In this document: positions 60,785 to 64,000 of the stretch, in pieces
Position numbering within the stretch: the first letter of the stretch is position 1
How the letters are laid out: the number at the start of each line of letters is the position of its first letter
Origin: Methylobacterium sp. SyP6R
Lineage (GTDB): Bacteria > Pseudomonadota > Alphaproteobacteria > Rhizobiales > Beijerinckiaceae
Direction of reading: 5' to 3'
Length of the DNA stretch: 64,000 bases
NCBI RefSeq assembly: GCF_019216885.1
Contig: NZ_JAAQRC020000001.1
Location: 5,459,501-5,523,500 of the forward strand
The notes under the pieces: model-generated
The model's input: only the letters and a program-made list of their open reading frames with translations
Database searches by the model: none
What the model was told of the DNA's origin: nothing
Program-made: the position numbers and the translations under genes

Positions 60785-60894
60785 CAGGGAGATCCCCGGC
60801 AAGGGGCTGAGACACCGCTGGACCTGTGGCCCCTCTGGCCCGGTCGGCGCGGAAATCCTTCGAACCTGATCCGGCTCATACCGGCGTAGGGATT
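60785..60894 (+). promoter_or_regulatory. TPP riboswitch (THI box)
   Basis: The leader contains the THI-box signatures GGGGCTGAGA at 60803-60812, GAACCTGATCCGG at about 60862-60874, and ATACCGGCGTAGGGA at about 60879-60893. Together they form the TPP-binding junction. It lies upstream of thiO and should repress the thi operon when thiamine pyrophosphate is present. Confidence 0.92.
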
Positions 60895-60975
60895 GGACAG
60901 GTCCGTCAGGACCGCGCGCGCATCATCCGGCAATCGGGCGCCGTCCACTCTCTTCGGGCCACCGTGGAGACGAGG

Positions 60976-62172
60976 GTGCACGCGCAGACGATCGGACGGC
61001 GAGGCGGACCGTCCGAGACCCCAGACATCGACCGGCTGCCGGACCGCGCGGACGTGGCGGTGATCGGCGCCGGGCTGATCGGCCTGTCGATCGCGTGGCG
61101 TCTGGCGTGTGCCGGTCTCGCCGTCGCGGTGATCGAGCGGGGCAGGGCTGGCGACGGCGCCAGCCTCGCGGCCACCGGTATGCTGGCGGCCGCGGCCGAG
61201 CACGAGCCGGGCGGCGAGATCCTGTCGCCGCTCTGCCTCGAGAGCCAGCGCCTCTGGCATCCCTTTCGCGATGAGCTGGAAGCCGAATCCGGCCTGACCA
61301 TCGATTACCGCCGCGAAGGCACCCTCGTCATCGCACTGGGCCGCGACGAGGTCGAGCGCTTGCGCTTCCGCCACGACCTGCAGCGCCGCGACCACCTCGC
61401 CGTCGAGTGGTTGTCCGGACCGGCGGTGCGCACCCGCGAGCCGGGCCTGCGCCCCACCGTCACCGCCGGCCTGTTCTGTCCCGACGACCACCAGGTCGAT
61501 CCTGCCCGGGTGATGGCCGCCTTGCGCCAGGCGTTTCGTAGAGCCGGCGGCCGGCTGATCGAGGAGACCGCCGTCACCGCGCTCGTCCGCGAGGCCGGCC
61601 GGGTCACCGGCATCGAGACGAAAGCGGGTTCCCTGCGCGCCGGTATCGTCGTGCTCGCCTCCGGCGCCTGGGCCGGGGAGGGGAGCCTGGTGCCGGATCT
61701 CGCGCTCCCGGTGCGCCCGCTCAAGGGCCAGTCGATGGCGCTCCAGATGACGCCGCGCAGCGGCTCCCTCGCGCATGTGGTCTGGACCGAGCAGGTCCAC
61801 ATGGCGCCGAAGGGCGACGGTTCGCTCATCGTCGGCGCCACCGTGGAGGAGACCGGCTTCGATCCGCACCTCACCGCCGGCGGTGTCTTCGCCCTGCTGG
61901 AGGGCGCCCGCCGTGCCTTGCCGGGGGTGGAGGAGATGCAGGTTTCAGGCATCTGGAGCGGCTTTCGCCCGACCTCCGACGACGACGCCCCGATCCTCGG
62001 CGAGGCCCTGCCCGGCCTGGTGCTCGCTGCCGGCCACCACCGTAACGGCTACCTCCTGGCGCCGGTCACCGCCGAGGCCGTCTCCACCCTGATCCTGCAC
62101 GGCGAGACGCTGCCGGTGGCCGCCCCCTTCGGCGTCGCCCGGTTCGCGCGTGCTTCCGGAGTCCCAGCATGA
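60976..62172 (+). CDS. thiO: Glycine oxidase ThiO
   Basis: 398 aa FAD-dependent amine oxidase that makes dehydroglycine for the thiazole ring of thiamine. FAD-binding VAVIGAGLIGLSIAWRLACA, ATGMLAAAAEHEPGGEIL, and C-terminal GIWSGFRPTSDDDAPILGEA plus AAGHHRNGYLLAPVTA, all typical. GTG 60976 has GGAG at 6 nt; GTG 60964 is an alternative. It is controlled by the TPP riboswitch and overlaps thiS by 4 nt (ATGA). Confidence 0.94.
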   Translation: MHAQTIGRRGGPSETPDIDRLPDRADVAVIGAGLIGLSIAWRLACAGLAVAVIERGRAGDGASLAATGMLAAAAEHEPGGEILSPLCLESQRLWHPFRDELEAESGLTIDYRREGTLVIALGRDEVERLRFRHDLQRRDHLAVEWLSGPAVRTREPGLRPTVTAGLFCPDDHQVDPARVMAALRQAFRRAGGRLIEETAVTALVREAGRVTGIETKAGSLRAGIVVLASGAWAGEGSLVPDLALPVRPLKGQSMALQMTPRSGSLAHVVWTEQVHMAPKGDGSLIVGATVEETGFDPHLTAGGVFALLEGARRALPGVEEMQVSGIWSGFRPTSDDDAPILGEALPGLVLAAGHHRNGYLLAPVTAEAVSTLILHGETLPVAAPFGVARFARASGVPA

Positions 62173-62381
62173 AGCTCCTCGTGAACGGCGAGCCCCGCGA
62201 CAGCGAGGCCGCCACCCTCGACGCCCTCTGGCGCGCGGAGACCGCCGATCTCGACCTGCCTGGCCCCCAGGGCTTCGCCATCGCGCTGAACGGCGCGGTG
62301 GTGCGCCAGCGCGACTGGGCGGGCACGGCGCTCTCGGAGAACGATCGCGTCGAGATCGTGCGCGCCATGCAGGGCGGGTAG
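62169..62381 (+). CDS. thiS: Sulfur carrier protein ThiS
   Basis: 70 aa ubiquitin-like sulfur carrier ending in the required Gly-Gly (VRAMQGG), which is adenylated and thiocarboxylated to donate sulfur for the thiazole. Start ATG 62169 overlaps the thiO stop. In the usual operon thiG follows directly; here 685 nt with a GIY-YIG unit intervene. Confidence 0.95.
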   Translation: MKLLVNGEPRDSEAATLDALWRAETADLDLPGPQGFAIALNGAVVRQRDWAGTALSENDRVEIVRAMQGG

Positions 62382-62433
62382 TGAGTGTGAGGTCGTTCGA
62401 TGGGGTTGCGCGATACCACCGACTTTTCCTTCA

Positions 62434-63017
62434 TCCCACCCACGAACCTCATCCTGAGGTGTCAGTCGATCGAAGATCGACTGACCTCGAAGGAGGGCTC
62501 CAGCTATCGCTGCGATCCCTGGAGCCCTCCTTCGAGGCTCACTTCGTTCGCACCTCAGGATGAGGTTGTGTGTTGGATTGCAGGTATCCCTTGAAACGGA
62601 TCAGTCGGCGGAGACCATTCTTCATGAACGCCTTCGTCTACATGCTTCGATGCGCCGACGGCAGCTACTACGTCGGCTCGGCACGCGGTGAGACCCTCGA
62701 CAAGCGTCTCGGCGAGCACCAGGACGGCACCTATCCCGGTTATACGCGCGAGCGCCGACCCGTGACACTCGTCTATGCCGAAATGTTCGAGCGCATCACG
62801 GACGCGATCGCGATGGAGCGGCGAGTCAAAGGCTGGGGACGTGCAAAGAAGGAAGCACTGATCCGAAGTGATTGGGGTCGCCTCAAGCATCTGTTCAGAC
62901 GGCATTGCGTGCAGGAGAAGCTCATTCGCGAAAATAGTGATGTGCGGGGCTTCTCGACAGAACTCGAAAATGTTGTCGAATCCAAATCGCGACCTCAGGA
63001 TGAGGTCGCGGGTGGGA
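62434..63017. mobile_element. 584-bp GIY-YIG unit bounded by inverted palindromic ends
   Basis: The left end (from 62434, TCCCACCC then ACCTCATCCTGAGGTG) and the right end (to 63017, ACCTCAGGATGAGGTC then GGGTGGGA) are near-identical inverted repeats of 27-28 bp. The left part (62434-62571) is a complete foldback: outer arms 62445-62461 against 62551-62567, inner 19-bp stem 62485-62503 against 62519-62537, and hairpin CAGTCGATC-GAA-GATCGACTG. The GIY-YIG gene fills the rest, and the right end encodes its last residues. It sits within the thi operon. No clear target duplication is seen. Confidence 0.65.
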
Positions 63018-63025
63018 ATCGGTGA
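62624..63025 (+). CDS. Small GIY-YIG nuclease family protein
   Basis: 133 aa. A single GIY-YIG domain (residues 1-90): FVYMLRCADGSYYVGSARG (the Y..Y-V-G core), conserved Arg in LDKRLGEHQDG, TRERRPVTLVYAEMFERI, and catalytic Glu candidate in AIAMERRVKGWGRAKKEALI. This is the YhbQ/URI-like stand-alone group. The C-terminal tail, after about residue 100, has no partner domain; its last 12 residues are encoded by the right palindromic end. It lies between thiS and thiG, in operon orientation, and is unrelated to thiamine synthesis. It is likely the nuclease of a mobile palindromic unit. Confidence 0.85.
   Translation: MNAFVYMLRCADGSYYVGSARGETLDKRLGEHQDGTYPGYTRERRPVTLVYAEMFERITDAIAMERRVKGWGRAKKEALIRSDWGRLKHLFRRHCVQEKLIRENSDVRGFSTELENVVESKSRPQDEVAGGNR
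62991..63017. repeat. Single right-end arm of the palindromic family
   Basis: GACCTCAGGATGAGGTC followed by GCGGGTGGGA. It matches the right arm of the element at 38256-38282 except for a few bases, and forms the right end of the GIY-YIG unit. It overlaps the 3' end of the nuclease gene. Confidence 0.8.
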
Positions 63026-63066
63026 AGCGACGGAACTAACTTTTTCAGACACGCTGAGGAATTTCC

Positions 63067-63846
63067 ATGACCGACACCCCCGACGATCCCTTCGTCATCG
63101 CCGGCACGACCCTGTCCTCCCGCCTCCTCATCGGCACCGCCGGCTATCCGACGCAGGCCATCATGAGCGAGGCGGTGCGGGCGAGCGCGGCCGAGGTGGT
63201 GACGGTCTCGATCCGCCGCATCTCGCTCCACGGCCACGGCTCCGACACCGTGGCGCGTCTCAAAGGGGCGCGCTTCCTGCCCAACACCGCCGGCTGCGAG
63301 ACCGCCCGCGATGCCGTGATGACGGCGGAACTCGCCCGCGAGGCGCTCGGCACCAGCTGGATCAAGGTCGAGGTGATCGGCGACCGCGAGACGCTCTATC
63401 CCGACGTCGCCGAGACGATCGAGGCCACCCGCCAGCTGGTCGAATCCGGCTTCACGGTGCTGCCCTATTGCAACGACGACCCGGTCGTGTGCAGCCGGCT
63501 CGCCGATCTCGGCGCCGCCGCCGTGATGCCGATGGGCTCGCTCATCGGTTCCGGGATGGGGGTCGCCAACCCGGCCAATCTCGAACTGATCTGCCGCCGC
63601 TCGCCCGTGCCGGTGATCGTCGATGCCGGTATCGGCACCGCCTCGGACGCGGTGATCGCGATGGAACTCGGGGCTGCCGCGGTGCTCCTCAACACCGCCG
63701 TCGCCAAGGCCGACGATCCGGTGCGGATGGCCCGCGCCATGCGCCATGCCGTCGAAGCCGGTCGCCTCGCGCATCTCGCCGGCCGCATCCCGCGTCGGGC
63801 GCGTGCCGAGCCGTCGAGCCCGCAGCTCGGCCTCGTCGGCTCGTGA
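63067..63846 (+). CDS. thiG: Thiazole synthase ThiG
   Basis: 259 aa TIM-barrel enzyme joining deoxyxylulose phosphate, dehydroglycine and ThiS thiocarboxylate into the thiamine thiazole. [20 protein letters not shown], Schiff-base Lys in [34 protein letters not shown], and [20 protein letters not shown]. Start ATG 63067, 50 nt after the palindromic right end. It overlaps thiE by 4 nt (GTGA). Confidence 0.96.
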   Translation: MTDTPDDPFVIAGTTLSSRLLIGTAGYPTQAIMSEAVRASAAEVVTVSIRRISLHGHGSDTVARLKGARFLPNTAGCETARDAVMTAELAREALGTSWIKVEVIGDRETLYPDVAETIEATRQLVESGFTVLPYCNDDPVVCSRLADLGAAAVMPMGSLIGSGMGVANPANLELICRRSPVPVIVDAGIGTASDAVIAMELGAAAVLLNTAVAKADDPVRMARAMRHAVEAGRLAHLAGRIPRRARAEPSSPQLGLVGS

Positions 63847-64000
63847 GCCTGCCCGCGCGCCTGCTGATCGTCACCGACCGGCACGGCTGCCCCGAGCCCA
63901 TGGAGACCCGCGTCGCCGCCTGCCTCATCGCGGGCGCCCGCTGGATCTGGCTGCGCGATCGCGACCTGCCAGCTCCGGAGCGCGCGACCCTGGCCGAGAT
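63843..64000 (+). CDS. thiE: Thiamine phosphate synthase ThiE (partial, runs off window)
   Basis: The first 52 codons are in the window. The GTG start overlaps the thiG stop. [20 protein letters not shown] and [20 protein letters not shown] match the N-terminal strands of ThiE/TenI, including the W(L)R-D phosphate-binding region. It couples thiazole phosphate and HMP pyrophosphate. Position as last thi gene agrees. A TenI-type regulator is the alternative and cannot be excluded without the rest. Confidence 0.8.
   Translation, partial: MSLPARLLIVTDRHGCPEPMETRVAACLIAGARWIWLRDRDLPAPERATLAE

Overview
The window is a very GC-rich (roughly 70%) chromosomal segment of an alphaproteobacterium. CtrA, ChpT, EipA (DUF1134), a hybrid CheA-REC, phasins and the repeat families all point to the Rhizobiales, most likely Methylobacterium or a close relative. 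Genes are dense and ordinary in composition. The exceptions are an AT-richer patch near 12.5-13.5 kb and several palindromic insertions in the gaps.

Layout. 0.1-2.0 kb: an SDR epimerase divergent from a LysR regulator. 2.1-7.7 kb: RNase D, a small WYL-like protein with a leaderless-looking promoter, aspS, and a glycosyltransferase/acyltransferase pair. 7.9-12.3 kb: a four-gene unit of circularly permuted ATP-grasp, alpha-E protein, transglutaminase-like protein and Anbu protease. 12.3-13.8 kb: repeats and one foreign-looking secreted protein. 13.8-24.2 kb: Trm112-like, Lon-domain and thioredoxin/TPR proteins, MFS/TetR, a CYTH protein, dctA, a ROK kinase, an Lrp regulator, lysA and an LptM-like lipoprotein. 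24.5-30.4 kb: hybrid histidine kinase, small envelope proteins, eipA, cysQ. 30.6-37.6 kb: chpT followed by cheA-cheW-cheY-cheB-cheR. 38.6-41.6 kb: ctrA divergent from fliI-fliJ. 41.6-50.8 kb: GNAT, hydrolase, LPG-synthase-type membrane protein, methyltransferase, HxlR/tautomerase, and a cluster of phasin-like proteins. 51.0-54.5 kb: CoA-ester lyase, cobalt-type nitrile hydratase (alpha, beta, accessory) and a SoxA cytochrome. 54.8-58.9 kb: dnaG-rpoD. 59.0-64.0 kb: small membrane protein, class III cyclase, and a TPP-riboswitch-controlled thiO-thiS-thiG-thiE operon that runs off the end.

Most notable points. (1) A small GIY-YIG nuclease gene sits between thiS and thiG inside a 584-bp unit. The unit is bounded by near-identical inverted repeats, and a 143-bp foldback with the same ends but no gene lies at 38.1 kb. 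This looks like a nuclease-bearing palindromic element with a non-autonomous derivative. (2) The Anbu cluster contains a transglutaminase-like protein with no cysteine at all, so it cannot use the normal catalytic mechanism. (3) A 220-bp foldback abuts the 5' end of soxA and seems to have replaced its start codon. (4) CtrA-type TTAA-N7-TTAA sites lie upstream of eipA and of the hybrid kinase, in the same window as ctrA and chpT. (5) A seven-copy 14-bp tandem array and three further foldback repeat families lie in intergenic gaps.

All calls come from reading the sequence and recalling family motifs. No database search was run.
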